From Pedobacter paludis (GTDB lineage Bacteria > Bacteroidota > Bacteroidia > Sphingobacteriales > Sphingobacteriaceae), in assembly GCF_003173575.1 (NCBI RefSeq), contig NZ_QGNY01000002.1, forward strand, positions 558,001 to 622,000: 64,000 nt of DNA, in the 5' to 3' direction. The notes beneath the pieces were generated by a model that worked only from the letters and a program-made list of their open reading frames with translations, did not search any database and had not been told where the DNA came from. The translations under genes and the position numbers were made by a program. Shown in pieces: positions 14,557 to 23,403 of this stretch (position 1 is the stretch's first letter; each line of letters begins with the position of its first letter).

Positions 14557-15315
14557 TCAAAGCTTTTCGGTTAAATATTTCCAATATCTCCTTGGTACGT
14601 GCTGTACATGTAATTTGGTGTTTTTGCGGGCTACAATGTTGGCGCTTTTAAAATAATCCTTCCATAAAACGGCGTAAAGTTCTTCTTTTGCATCCATTAA
14701 AACTGCAGCGGGTTTTTGTTTATTTACGCCTTCCGTAAAACTAATTGTAATTTCCTCAACGGTATTTAAGTTATAGTGCAAACCATATTTTCGCTTTAAA
14801 TCGTAAATAATCCATTGTTGATCGGCATAACGATTTTTAAAATGATTGGAAATTAATGGCAAAACATTAAAATCTGGATCTATGCCAGTATAAAAAATCC
14901 CATCTGCTGTATGCTGAAAACGAATGAAGGCTTCCATTCTGTGCTTTTCTCTTTCTACACTTTTGGCATATTTGGCCAATGCAATAACGTGCTCGTTCCC
15001 GTAATTACTTTCTGCGCCTTTTTCATTTTGAAAAATATAGGTGGTAAACTGAAAAAGATGGTTAAAAGCTTCGGGGATTTCTGATAAATAACTGCAGTAA
15101 AACTTTCGGAGCCAATCTTTCTTTAACTTTTTCTGCAATCCAGCCCAAACCCGATCTGCTTTTTCAGAATTGGTGGTTACGGTAAAACATTCGGCAAAAG
15201 CTTCTGGTTGAAAAATTTCGATCGATTTAAGCGTAACTTTTCCTGGCTTACGTTCAAACCATTCGAACACAGCAGTTAAAAGTCCGGGTAAAGAGCCATC
15301 GAAAATATAAGTCAT
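14557..15315 (-). CDS. TIGR03915 family putative DNA repair/modification protein
   Basis: 252 residues beginning MTYIFDGSLPGLLTAVFEWFE, the usual opening of the TIGR03915/DUF4130 family. Further blocks are RVWAGLQKKLKKDWLRKFYCSYLSE, a KYAKSVEREKHRMEAFIRFQ segment and GIDPDFNVLPLISNHFKNRYADQQWIIYD. The family always occurs beside a particular radical SAM protein, here the gene immediately upstream at 15388-16650, and is presumed to act on DNA, but no activity is established. The 72-bp gap to the partner fits one operon. Confidence 0.88.
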   Translation of the reverse strand: MTYIFDGSLPGLLTAVFEWFERKPGKVTLKSIEIFQPEAFAECFTVTTNSEKADRVWAGLQKKLKKDWLRKFYCSYLSEIPEAFNHLFQFTTYIFQNEKGAESNYGNEHVIALAKYAKSVEREKHRMEAFIRFQHTADGIFYTGIDPDFNVLPLISNHFKNRYADQQWIIYDLKRKYGLHYNLNTVEEITISFTEGVNKQKPAAVLMDAKEELYAVLWKDYFKSANIVARKNTKLHVQHVPRRYWKYLTEKL

Positions 15316-15387
15316 TACAGTTTAATTTCAAAGATTAAAATGTGTCAGCCAATTGAATGTTGTAGTGCGGTTTTTATTTATATGTAT

Positions 15388-16650
15388 CTAAAACAAAATC
15401 ATTTGATTACTATCTGTCTTTAAATATTTACTCTGGCTTTCGGCCATTATAAAGGCCTTTATCTGAGTTCCTTGATAATCTTTTAATTGATAAGGACTAT
15501 CTGCACAGGTAATAAAATGCTTTGCACGATTATAGGAAACTCCAATTTTTTTCAATTGATCGATTCTGAGTTTTCCAAATTTTCTGGCCTGAACGATTTT
15601 TTGAGCCGACATTACTCCGATTCCTGGGATACGTAAAATCATTCTATAATCAGCCTTGTTAATATCAACTGGGAAGTGTTGCATATTCCGAATGGCCCAA
15701 CTTAATTTTGGGTCGATATCTACATCTAAATTTGGATTGGCATCGTTTAAAAGCTCCTGAACTTTAAAGCCGTAAAACCGCATCAACCAATCGGTTTGAT
15801 ATAATCTGTTTTCTCTCAATAATGGAGGTTGCGTCCCTAAAATAGGCATTCTGCTATCGTTACTTATGGGTACATAACCAGAATAATAAACACGCTTTAA
15901 TGCGAAATTTTTATAAAATGCATTTGCCGTGTACATAATATCCTTATCGCTTTCTGGCGTGGCACCAATTACCATTTGGGTGCTTTGGCCTGCAGGAACA
16001 AATTTTGGAACGTGTTTAATCAATTTTTTATCTTCAGCAAACTGAACTATGTTTTGCTGAACAAAGCCCAAAGGTTTAATCACATCTGCATGGCTTTTTT
16101 CTGGTGCTAAAAGTTTTAATCCGGCTTCAGTAGGCATTTCCAAATTAATACTCATTCTATCGGCATAAAGCCCGGCCTCTTTTATCAATTCATCACTAGC
16201 GCCCGGAATCATTTTTAAATGGATATAACCATTGTAACGTTGTTCTAATCGAAGTTTTTTACATACCAAAAGAAGTCGTTCCATGGTAAAGTCGGCATTT
16301 TTAAATATTCCTGAGCTTAAAAACAATCCTTCAATATAATTGCGGCGATAAAAGTTCATGGTCAACTCTACCACTTCATCAACCGTAAAAGCTGCACGTT
16401 TTACATCATTGCTCTTTCTTGAAACACAAAAAAGGCAGTCGTAAATGCAGTGATTGGTTAATAAAATCTTCAGTAAGGAAACGCATCGGCCGTCTTCCGT
16501 ATAGGTATGGCAGATGCCAGAGGTATGACTATTACCTACACCTTTATTATCATTTTTACGGGTACCGCCACTAGATGAACAAGAAACATCGTATTTAGCA
16601 GCATCGGCAAGAATATTTAATTTTTCACGAATTCGATCAGACATAGCCAA
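15388..16650 (-). CDS. Radical SAM protein linked to DNA repair/modification (TIGR03916 type)
   Basis: 420 residues. The radical SAM cluster motif is seen as CIYDCLFC (Cys68, Cys72, Cys75), within LLKILLTNHCIYDCLFCVSRKS. The SAM-binding barrel runs to about residue 300. The C-terminal 100 residues contain a helix-hairpin-helix DNA-binding module (ILRIPGIGVMSAQKIVQARKFG). This combination marks the family associated with uracil-DNA-glycosylase-like and TIGR03915 proteins. The reaction is unknown; the HhH suggests a DNA substrate. The first Met pair allows a start one or two codons later. Confidence 0.9.
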   Translation of the reverse strand: MAMSDRIREKLNILADAAKYDVSCSSSGGTRKNDNKGVGNSHTSGICHTYTEDGRCVSLLKILLTNHCIYDCLFCVSRKSNDVKRAAFTVDEVVELTMNFYRRNYIEGLFLSSGIFKNADFTMERLLLVCKKLRLEQRYNGYIHLKMIPGASDELIKEAGLYADRMSINLEMPTEAGLKLLAPEKSHADVIKPLGFVQQNIVQFAEDKKLIKHVPKFVPAGQSTQMVIGATPESDKDIMYTANAFYKNFALKRVYYSGYVPISNDSRMPILGTQPPLLRENRLYQTDWLMRFYGFKVQELLNDANPNLDVDIDPKLSWAIRNMQHFPVDINKADYRMILRIPGIGVMSAQKIVQARKFGKLRIDQLKKIGVSYNRAKHFITCADSPYQLKDYQGTQIKAFIMAESQSKYLKTDSNQMILF

Positions 16651-16735
16651 GTAGATTTGCTAACAAAAATAGCAAAAATATAGCTAACAAAATTAGTAAG
16701 GCTTGGTAAATAACATTCGTTTTTGGAATAAAATA

Positions 16736-17290
16736 TTAGGCATTTGCCCACGAGTTGGAAACATATTCCTGATTATCAAACTTCGGAAGTTTTTGCAAAT
16801 TATATGTTTCTTGGAAATATCGAAGCTCAGTATAAAATTTTTCAGCTTGTTCTTCCCCACGATTTAATGCATTGAAATTGGCTTTAAAAGATGGAGTTTT
16901 AAAAGCAATTTGGTAATAGTAGCTTCCGTTTCGTCCATCGAATTTTTCTGTAATGTGATTTACATTTTCCCAATCTGCAAAAAAATATTTTTGTTTATAA
17001 AAGAGACTCGATTTGTTTATCTCGAGGTTTACTCCTCTTTCATCAATATTAACAGAACATTTTACAATGAGTTGTGTATTAATCATCCAAAAGGATAAGG
17101 CAATCATAATTCCAATAGACGAACAGACTAAGGTTAACATTGCCCATTCGGGTAAAGACTGTGGCAAAATGGATAAGAAAGCAAACATTATCCCCGCACA
17201 AATAACAGGAAAAACAATCATAGAAATTAGCAACAGACTGTTCTTGTGGTACTTAAGTTGGTAAGATTGCATGGGATGTAGATTTACCAC
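16736..17290 (-). CDS. Hypothetical membrane protein with PH-like cytosolic part
   Basis: 184 residues, not recognised. Two helices at about 17-40 and 48-68 (SLLLISMIVFPVICAGIMFAFL and WAMLTLVCSSIGIMIALSFWM) are followed by a soluble stretch of about 115 residues. Its short beta-strands (KCSVNIDERGVNLEI, KYFFADWENVNHITE, YYYQIAFKTPSF) resemble the bacterial PH-like domains found in small membrane proteins. No neighbour suggests a role. Confidence 0.7.
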   Translation of the reverse strand: MVNLHPMQSYQLKYHKNSLLLISMIVFPVICAGIMFAFLSILPQSLPEWAMLTLVCSSIGIMIALSFWMINTQLIVKCSVNIDERGVNLEINKSSLFYKQKYFFADWENVNHITEKFDGRNGSYYYQIAFKTPSFKANFNALNRGEEQAEKFYTELRYFQETYNLQKLPKFDNQEYVSNSWANA

Positions 17291-17369
17291 TAATTTACGG
17301 GCAATAAAAATTAAATCAAATACCTATAAATCGGTATTCTGAAAATTTAAAGTTAGCCGTGATTTAGCT

Positions 17370-18014
17370 TTAATTTCCTTCCCATTCTTTATAGAAATGA
17401 TCGAGGTATTGAAGCATAAAATTATGTCTTTCAGTCGCTATAATTTTTCCAGCTTCGGTATTCATCATATCTTTAAGCAATAAAAGCTTTTCGTAAAAAT
17501 GATTGATGGTTGGTGCCGTTGTATTCTTATAACTTTCTTTGGTAAGGTGTTGTTGGGGTTTAATGGCCGGATCGTAAAGCACTCTGTTTTTAAAGCCTCC
17601 ATAGGTAAAAGCCCTAGCAATGCCTATTGCGCCTATAGCATCTAATCTATCCGCATCCTGAACAATTTGCATTTCTTTTGAGGTAAAGCCTGCACCATCA
17701 AAACTGTTTTTGAACGACATATTTTGAATAATGAGCTTAACATGGGCAATGACTTCATTATCGACGGAGATCGATTTTAAAAAATCCTCAGCTACTTTTG
17801 GGCCCAGTTCTTCATCTCCGTTATTAAACTTTGGATCGGCAATATCATGTAATAAGGCAGCAAAAATTACAACATGTTCGTTGCCTTTTTCCTTTTCGTT
17901 TATGTTTAGGGCAGTTTTATAAACACGTTCAATGTGAAACCAATCGTGGCCGGCTTCGGCATTTTCTAATGTTTTTTTAACAAAGGCAATGGTGCTTGTA
18001 ATAGAATTTTGCAT
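17370..18014 (-). CDS. HD-domain phosphohydrolase (YedJ-like)
   Basis: 214 residues. The metal-dependent HD signature is complete: HDWFHIERV near residue 24, LLHDIADPKF near residue 53, and a later VQDADRLDAIGAIGIARAF with the conserved Asp. The length and the DADRLDAIGAIGIARAF block match the YedJ/YpgQ group of HD hydrolases, which cleave nucleotides or related phosphates; the substrate here is unknown. The protein is cytosolic with no signal sequence. It is upstream of nothing obviously related. Confidence 0.88.
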   Translation of the reverse strand: MQNSITSTIAFVKKTLENAEAGHDWFHIERVYKTALNINEKEKGNEHVVIFAALLHDIADPKFNNGDEELGPKVAEDFLKSISVDNEVIAHVKLIIQNMSFKNSFDGAGFTSKEMQIVQDADRLDAIGAIGIARAFTYGGFKNRVLYDPAIKPQQHLTKESYKNTTAPTINHFYEKLLLLKDMMNTEAGKIIATERHNFMLQYLDHFYKEWEGN

Positions 18015-18099
18015 AACTTTTTCTCTCGGCCCAAAGGTATTCGAAAATCCTTCAGGCCAAAAAAAATGTTAATACTTTAATAAGATTTTAAGCAATTTG

Positions 18100-18378
18100 T
18101 TATCCAACTGCTACAGATTTATCATCTGGAGAGATAATCTTAATTAAATCGGTGTGGTCAAGTGTCAATAAATGAGTCACTTCAACTTCTAAAATAGATG
18201 CGATTTGAAATAAACGTTCTATAGTTAACTTGCTATAACCAAGTTCTATTTTACTATAGGCATTTTGAGAAATCTTTAATTTTGCTGCAAGGTAATCTTG
18301 AGTGTAATCTCTATATTCTCTAATTTTTCTAATATTTCCCGCAACATTCTTCGTCTTTAAAGCAAATAGATCTTCCAT
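18100..18378 (-). CDS. XRE-family helix-turn-helix regulator
   Basis: 92 residues with one Cro/C1-type HTH at about 14-68: IRKIREYRDYTQDYLAAKLKIS, then NAYSKIELGYSKLTIERLFQIASILEV. There is no extra sensor domain, as in small phage-like or chromosomal XRE regulators. It is monocistronic; no toxin partner lies beside it, so a toxin-antitoxin role is not supported. The AT-rich upstream stretch probably holds its own operator. Confidence 0.85.
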   Translation of the reverse strand: MEDLFALKTKNVAGNIRKIREYRDYTQDYLAAKLKISQNAYSKIELGYSKLTIERLFQIASILEVEVTHLLTLDHTDLIKIISPDDKSVAVG

Positions 18379-18896
18379 AGGGATAGGATATTTTTTTTTA
18401 ATATATGTTTTTCTCTATTATAAACGAAACTAAGTGGCAATTGGATTTCTACAAATTTTCTTTTATGCATTAATAGGCACACGCGTGAACGCACTACTTC
18501 GATTCTTAGTACATACAATTTAACAACCAAATTGTTTAATCTATTCTGTTTAGTTGTTCTAAATCAGCATTTTATAAAAACCTATTGGCTGTAGAAGCCG
18601 TTCTTATAATAGTTGCGAGCAATTGCAGTAAATAAAAAGAAGTAGCCGAAAACCTCAAACAGATTTGGGCAATATTAAATTAGAAAACGTTATGAATTTT
18701 TCAAGAGCTGTAGGAATAGTTAAGCCTGCAAGCCATTCCAAAAAATGAATGAAGCGATTAATAAAAAAACATTGAGTCTGCGCTAAAGATTAATATAAAC
18801 CCCAGACATCTTCAAATTCATCTTTTTCGAAGTGTTTAACCACTCTATAAAATTCCATAATAAATTACGTTAGAGGATGTAAATAAGGTTAGGTTT
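18379..18896. other. Gene-poor stretch between XRE regulator and rRNA methyltransferase
   Basis: No convincing gene was found. A 22-codon frame on the minus strand (18858-18790) starts ATG and encodes MEFYRVVKHFEKDEFEDVWG..., but it is too short to support. A fragment GGCACACGCGTGAACGCACTA at 18476 resembles an arm of the palindromes at 23404 and 23949. Confidence 0.5.
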
Positions 18897-20093
18897 TTAT
18901 AGGCTTTCTGGTTGGCTTTCGGATTGAGGAAGTCGGCGAGAACCATCATACAATTCATATTCCAACATTCTGCAATCTAATTTGCCATTATAAAACTCGA
19001 TTTTTTTAGAAGCCTTTAAGCCGATTTTTTTAGCTAAATCAGGGTTTCCGGTAAAAATATAGCCAGTATATCCTTTGCATTTGCTTTTCATAAAATCGCC
19101 CATTCGCTTATAGGTAAGTTCCAGTTTGCTATGAACACCTAAACGCTCACCATATTCTGGATTAAAAACCACAACACCTTTAGCATCTTCAGGAACTGGA
19201 GTAAGCTCAAAATCGCAAACTTCAAATTCTATAATGGTATCAACACCCGCGGTTTTTGCATTTCTTCGGGTTACCTCAACAGCGTCTTCAGAAATATCGG
19301 AAGCGATAATTTTTAAATCAACATTTTTAATAACCTGATCTTTCAAAATTCTCCGCTCGGCAAAAAATGCTTCCTCATCATAACCTAAAATATGCATAAA
19401 TGCATAATTCATTCGGTATAAACCAGGCGCACGATTGGTTGCAATTAAAGCGGCTTCGATTGCCAAAGTTCCAGAACCGCACATTGGATTAATAAAAGGT
19501 GATTTCTTATCCCATTGAGTAGCATAAATTACACCTGAAGCCAAGGCTTCTAACATGGGCGCCTTTCCTGGAATTTTACGGTAACCATGTTTAGCTAAGG
19601 TTTCGCCAGATGTATCTAGAAAAATATCGGCTTCAGCATCTTTCCAATATAAGTGTACTACAGCTTTATTCGCATCAGAACCAGAATTGGGGCGAATGCC
19701 TTTTTTTTCTTTCATCCGATCTACAATGGCATCCTTTACCTTTAAATTGGCAAAAAGTGGCGTAGTGATATTAGGATTATCCACATTAGAGGTTACAGAG
19801 AAATAACCTGCAAAATCGATCAATTCTTCCCATTCAATTTCCTTTACCTCATTGTATAAATCATCGGGCGTAACGGCCTTAAAACTTTTTAATGCATATA
19901 AAATCTGACTGGCACAACGCAAGTTCAAATTAAGCTTGATACACTCTGTAAGGGTAATATTTAGCTCAACCCCAGTTTGAAATGCCCTTTCGATTGTATA
20001 ACCTAGCGCTGTAACTTCAGCTTGTAAATATGGAGAAAGGCGCTTGTTGCAGGTAATAATTACCTTGCTTTTATTGTGGAAAACTTGCATCAT
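18897..20093 (-). CDS. THUMP-domain class I SAM-dependent RNA methyltransferase (RlmL-like)
   Basis: 398 residues. An N-terminal ferredoxin-like/THUMP RNA-binding part (about 1-165) is followed by a Rossmann methyltransferase. The latter carries FINPMCGSGTLAIEAALIATNRAPG (SAM-binding motif I, about residue 200), DISEDAVEVTRRNAKTAGV (motif II/III), and the catalytic motif IV seen as FNPEYGERLG (NPPY in most relatives, here NPEY). It should place an N2-methyl on a guanine of 23S rRNA or tRNA. The Met at 20090 is an equally good start. It is divergent from the DUF3127 gene. Confidence 0.9.
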   Translation of the reverse strand: MMQVFHNKSKVIITCNKRLSPYLQAEVTALGYTIERAFQTGVELNITLTECIKLNLNLRCASQILYALKSFKAVTPDDLYNEVKEIEWEELIDFAGYFSVTSNVDNPNITTPLFANLKVKDAIVDRMKEKKGIRPNSGSDANKAVVHLYWKDAEADIFLDTSGETLAKHGYRKIPGKAPMLEALASGVIYATQWDKKSPFINPMCGSGTLAIEAALIATNRAPGLYRMNYAFMHILGYDEEAFFAERRILKDQVIKNVDLKIIASDISEDAVEVTRRNAKTAGVDTIIEFEVCDFELTPVPEDAKGVVVFNPEYGERLGVHSKLELTYKRMGDFMKSKCKGYTGYIFTGNPDLAKKIGLKASKKIEFYNGKLDCRMLEYELYDGSRRLPQSESQPESL

Positions 20094-20161
20094 AATATAT
20101 GCGAAGTTATCAATAAAATTATTGAGATTTGATGTTTATAGTACATTAAGTAGTATTAGTT

Positions 20162-20530
20162 ATGGAAATTAAAGGAAAAGTACACGAAGTAGGTGCCACT
20201 CAGCAAGTAAGTGAAACGTTTAAAAAACGTGATTTAATAGTAGAATACGCAGAAAATCCAACATACCCGGAATATATCCGTTTTGAGGCATTACAAGATA
20301 AAACTGCATTATTAGATACATTTAAAGCAGGCGATGAGGTTGAAGTTTTCTTTAATTTACGTGGCCGTCCTTGGACAGATAAAGCAGGTAAAACATCATA
20401 TTTTAACAGTTTGGTTATTTGGCGCATTAATGCAATTTCTGCAGGTGCACCAGCAGCCAGCACTCCAGCTTATGCAGCTCCGGTTGATGTAAGCAGCACA
20501 CCAGGAGAGGATGATGATTTGCCTTTCTAA
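20162..20530 (+). CDS. DUF3127 protein, OB-fold/SSB-like with acidic C-terminal tip
   Basis: 122 residues. Residues 1-93 match DUF3127 (MEIKGKVHEVGATQQVSETFKKRD, TFKAGDEVEVFFNLRGRPWTDKAGK, YFNSLVIWRI), a single small beta-barrel that reads like a primase/SSB-type OB fold. An Ala/Pro linker of about 20 residues then leads to the end GEDDDLPF, which is almost the conserved tip of bacterial SSB (DDDIPF). This is the peptide by which SSB recruits repair and replication proteins. A terminator follows at 20567. Confidence 0.88.
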   Translation: MEIKGKVHEVGATQQVSETFKKRDLIVEYAENPTYPEYIRFEALQDKTALLDTFKAGDEVEVFFNLRGRPWTDKAGKTSYFNSLVIWRINAISAGAPAASTPAYAAPVDVSSTPGEDDDLPF

Positions 20531-20566
20531 ATAAAGATTCTTTTTTAAAGCAAACAATTTTGAACC

Positions 20567-20598
20567 ATGCCGGAATTTTATTCCGGCATTTTTTTTGG
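20567..20598 (+). terminator. Rho-independent terminator after DUF3127 gene
   Basis: ATGCCGGAA pairs with TTCCGGCAT around a 5-nt loop, followed by a run of T (20588-20596). Confidence 0.9.
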
Positions 20599-20710
20599 GA
20601 CTTTAATTTAAGTTCCTCTTCGCGTAATAAAAGCGATACATATATTCTGATTATTAAGTCTTTACACTATTTTATATTCCTATTTGGTGTAAAATTTTCT
20701 TCTATACTAT

Positions 20711-20738
20711 TTGTAGCCAAACTGTTACTTTAAATTTG
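20711..20738 (+). promoter_or_regulatory. Promoter candidate of the lipoprotein toxin cassette
   Basis: A perfect TAnnTTTG box (TAAATTTG, 20731-20738) is preceded by TTTG at 20710-20713, with a spacing of 17, slightly short of the usual 19-20. Expected start of transcription is near 20745, 37 bp before the ATG at 20782. Confidence 0.4.
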
Positions 20739-20781
20739 TGCTTTCATCATCCCTAAAAGGTAATCGGAAAATAAACCAAGA

Positions 20782-22833
20782 ATGATGAATAAATTAATGC
20801 TCAACAAAGGCAGAGCCTCGGCTTGTCTAATTCTCGTATGTCTTTTTATTGCGCAGGGATGCCGAAAAGATATACTTCAGCCCAATTCAGGCGTACTTAA
20901 AAACTCGCTTTCTATTGCAGAGGCGAAAGCGTATTTCGATGCAAACTTAAGGCAGGGCACAAAGCCCGAAAAACTGATGTCAACCAGTGGAGCAGGCAAC
21001 GGAGTAAATGCAGATAACTATTTAACCAGCAAACAGCCTATTTGGAACCAGGCATACCAAAAAATGCTTTCTACAGGTAATTCGGTAAAGATGCCGATCG
21101 ACTTCGGAAATGCTTATGCTGTAGTTAACGAAGCCAAAAATGAACTCATGCCATTGAGTGCACTTAACTATCTTTTTATGTATAAAGACAGTTTGCAGGT
21201 TATTCATGCTGAATGGGTAATGTTATTGCCAGATTCCGCTTGGCTTTACGGAAGCAAAAATAATTATTCAGGGCGTATCATAGTAAAGGATTGGTCAGGT
21301 AAAACAATTAGAAATCTTTCTTATCGTCCAATCGGATCTGTTAACACATCATCCACCATCAAAAATAGGCTGTTAAGTTCTAACGGAAAAATCCAAAATA
21401 CTAATGGAGCCGAGGAAATTCCGTCGGGCGATGTTGTAGGTTTCTGCACGAGATGGCCAACTGGAAAGTGTCCAAAAATAAGTGACTGTAGCATTAAATG
21501 TGATATGTGCCTAGCTATCTGTGCCAAACTGTCTTGTAACTTTTTCGATTGCAGTCCTTCGTGCGATCTACCTTCGGAGCCAGGAACTGGTGGCGGAGGA
21601 GGTGGTGGCGGAGGCAATCCATCTGCACCTGGTGGCGGTGGAGCATACCCGCCTGATGACTGTGGGGGAGGTGGCCAGATACCACGAGGTTCAACAGGCA
21701 GTGGTGTTCCGTCAGATGCCAATTCTATTCCAGTAGCTCCGTGCATACCAAAGCCAGTTAGGCTGAAAATGGATATGATTACCAGTTTTATGGGCATAAC
21801 CGATACCGATAAACAAAATTTCTTATTGGCACACAATAATGTCTACGATGCCTTGGTTAACTATTTGGTTGTAAATGGAGATACACCAGAAAACAAGGAG
21901 TTTGTAGATTGGATAGGTTCTTACACTCTCATTAATGGTTATGACACATATATTAAAGATTTAATTGCAGGAACTTATCCCCAATCAGCTGACTGGGACG
22001 CTGAATCTGTTTCTACAGATTTTGACTTTAGCAATATAGCCACAAATTTTGCCTGTAATTCAAATGGCATAAATATTTATGGAAATACACCTAGCTTACC
22101 TGATTATCCAGCAAATCATCCTGTTTCTGAAGCAATTGCTTCATATAGCCCATGGATATATCTGGCTCTTTCAAACTCAAACAATACAAGTATTCGTCAT
22201 TTTCATAAACAGGCTAGAGGTTTAGCAGGAGGAGATGGTTGGGGAAAAGCAATAGGTGCGATTGGAGAAGGATTAGCTGCCAGTAGAGTAACCTCTTGGC
22301 CAACTTCTCCAGGATTTCAGTATAAAATTGGTTATATGGTGGGAACTACACACTTAGACGGACTCCAATGGGGATTTCTCTTAAAAACAGGTTCTGGAAC
22401 AGGGTGGGGATTAAATGTTGTAAATTCAGACTTAAATGGGAATGAAGTTATTACGAGAATGAATAAACCTGACGGGCCTGAAGTAATGGGGCAGAAAATT
22501 GCACGGATTTCTTACGAAGTGAAAACCATTAGTCCTTATAATGATCCAGCATACTTATGGGCAAGTTTTTCAGAAGGAATTAAACAGGCAGAACATAGAG
22601 CAAATAGTTCTGGAATAAGTGCCTCAGTGTTAATTTTTGACACTGAATCTTTCATGAAGTTAAAAAATTCTATTTATGCGCCTCAATTAATGAATAGATT
22701 AGCAATTATGTTTTCAAGAAAGAATGTAGATGGGGAACAAAAGGTCTACTTAAGGTTAGAACAAAATTTGTATGCTAACGCAAGATCTTCTTACTTTGCT
22801 TTGATTGGTAGAATAAAAAACTTACCAGAATGA
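20782..22833 (+). CDS. Lipoprotein with C-terminal PD-(D/E)XK-like nuclease domain, candidate exported toxin
   Basis: 683 residues. The signal ends in a lipobox (LFIAQGC, Cys27). Residues 30-215 form an N-terminal domain not recognised by name. A Cys cluster follows (nine Cys between 222 and 261), then a Gly-rich hinge (about 268-300). A helical segment lies at about 325-480. The last 200 residues carry GAIGEGLAA (Glu496), KPDG (Asp564) and ISYEVKT (Glu579-x-Lys581), followed by a helix FSEGIKQAEHRA. The order GE, PD, ExK, Q-rich helix is that of PD-(D/E)XK nucleases. This is motif reading, not a match to a named family. The stop codon overlaps the next start (ATGA), as in effector/immunity pairs. 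The DNA from about 21770 onward looks more AT-rich than the front part, which would fit a swapped toxin tip. Confidence 0.6.
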   Translation: MMNKLMLNKGRASACLILVCLFIAQGCRKDILQPNSGVLKNSLSIAEAKAYFDANLRQGTKPEKLMSTSGAGNGVNADNYLTSKQPIWNQAYQKMLSTGNSVKMPIDFGNAYAVVNEAKNELMPLSALNYLFMYKDSLQVIHAEWVMLLPDSAWLYGSKNNYSGRIIVKDWSGKTIRNLSYRPIGSVNTSSTIKNRLLSSNGKIQNTNGAEEIPSGDVVGFCTRWPTGKCPKISDCSIKCDMCLAICAKLSCNFFDCSPSCDLPSEPGTGGGGGGGGGNPSAPGGGGAYPPDDCGGGGQIPRGSTGSGVPSDANSIPVAPCIPKPVRLKMDMITSFMGITDTDKQNFLLAHNNVYDALVNYLVVNGDTPENKEFVDWIGSYTLINGYDTYIKDLIAGTYPQSADWDAESVSTDFDFSNIATNFACNSNGINIYGNTPSLPDYPANHPVSEAIASYSPWIYLALSNSNNTSIRHFHKQARGLAGGDGWGKAIGAIGEGLAASRVTSWPTSPGFQYKIGYMVGTTHLDGLQWGFLLKTGSGTGWGLNVVNSDLNGNEVITRMNKPDGPEVMGQKIARISYEVKTISPYNDPAYLWASFSEGIKQAEHRANSSGISASVLIFDTESFMKLKNSIYAPQLMNRLAIMFSRKNVDGEQKVYLRLEQNLYANARSSYFALIGRIKNLPE

Positions 22834-23360
22834 AAATAGTTGTGTTAATTATATCTTTAACTTTATTTATTTATACTGATTCAATGGGACAGAAGACTGA
22901 TAAAAATTTAATGGTTACAGTAACAGATTTTGATGCCTTTTTAGAAAAGTATCTTAAAGAGTATTCAAAGCTGGAAGGCTTAATCCTACTTAATCCTAAT
23001 CAAACAGTTTATCCACCGGGTAATGTTATGCCATTAAACCCATATTTCTATACATTGACCGAAGATATTTATAAATTTAAAAATCTCAAACATTTGCGGT
23101 TACAGAGTCTATATATACTGGACTTACCAGATAATATTACAAAATGTAAATTAGAAACTTTGGCAATTCCATTAAGTCCTGAGTCAAATATCCAATCTAT
23201 TTTGACCAAACTGAAAAAATGTAAGTATTTAAAAGAAATAGATTTAGTTAGCGCCGTCATATCTGACAAAACGAGATTATGTTTAAAGAAGGAATTACCT
23301 CATATAAAATTTGTTGATCTTATGGATGATATTTCCTTTAGCGAGGAAATTGAAAATTAA
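22830..23360 (+). CDS. Exported leucine-rich-repeat-like protein, candidate immunity protein
   Basis: 176 residues with a signal peptide (residues 1-20, KIVVLIISLTLFIYTDSMG). The mature part contains three or four LRR-like turns: YSKLEGLILLNPNQ, FKNLKHLRLQSLYILDLPDNI, KLETLAIPL, and YLKEIDLVSAVI. LRR-like small proteins often serve as binding partners. The ATGA overlap with the nuclease-like lipoprotein gene means tight co-translation, the classic layout of toxin and immunity. One difficulty: it is exported, so it would protect only against a toxin encountered in the periplasm or at the surface. Function not otherwise known. Confidence 0.6.
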   Translation: MKIVVLIISLTLFIYTDSMGQKTDKNLMVTVTDFDAFLEKYLKEYSKLEGLILLNPNQTVYPPGNVMPLNPYFYTLTEDIYKFKNLKHLRLQSLYILDLPDNITKCKLETLAIPLSPESNIQSILTKLKKCKYLKEIDLVSAVISDKTRLCLKKELPHIKFVDLMDDISFSEEIEN

Positions 23361-23403
23361 TATTTCAAAAAAAACGTAGTATAAAACTTTCTGGAGATAT
23401 TTT

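Noticed and set aside
18100-18378. XRE regulator considered as an antitoxin
   Set aside because: No toxin-like gene lies next to it on either side.
18476-18500. GGCACACGCGTGAACGCAC fragment considered as a third full GGCGCACGC palindrome
   Set aside because: Only one degenerate arm is present, without a matching partner nearby.
18790-18858. 22-codon frame on the minus strand in the gap before the rRNA methyltransferase
   Set aside because: Too short, no recognisable motif and no clear promoter; kept only as a note in the gap entry.
21321-21836. Long antisense frame opposite the Gly-rich hinge of the lipoprotein (Pro-rich translation)
   Set aside because: It exists because GGTGGCGGA-type codons read as Pro codons on the other strand; it lacks a family match and lies wholly inside a well-supported gene.
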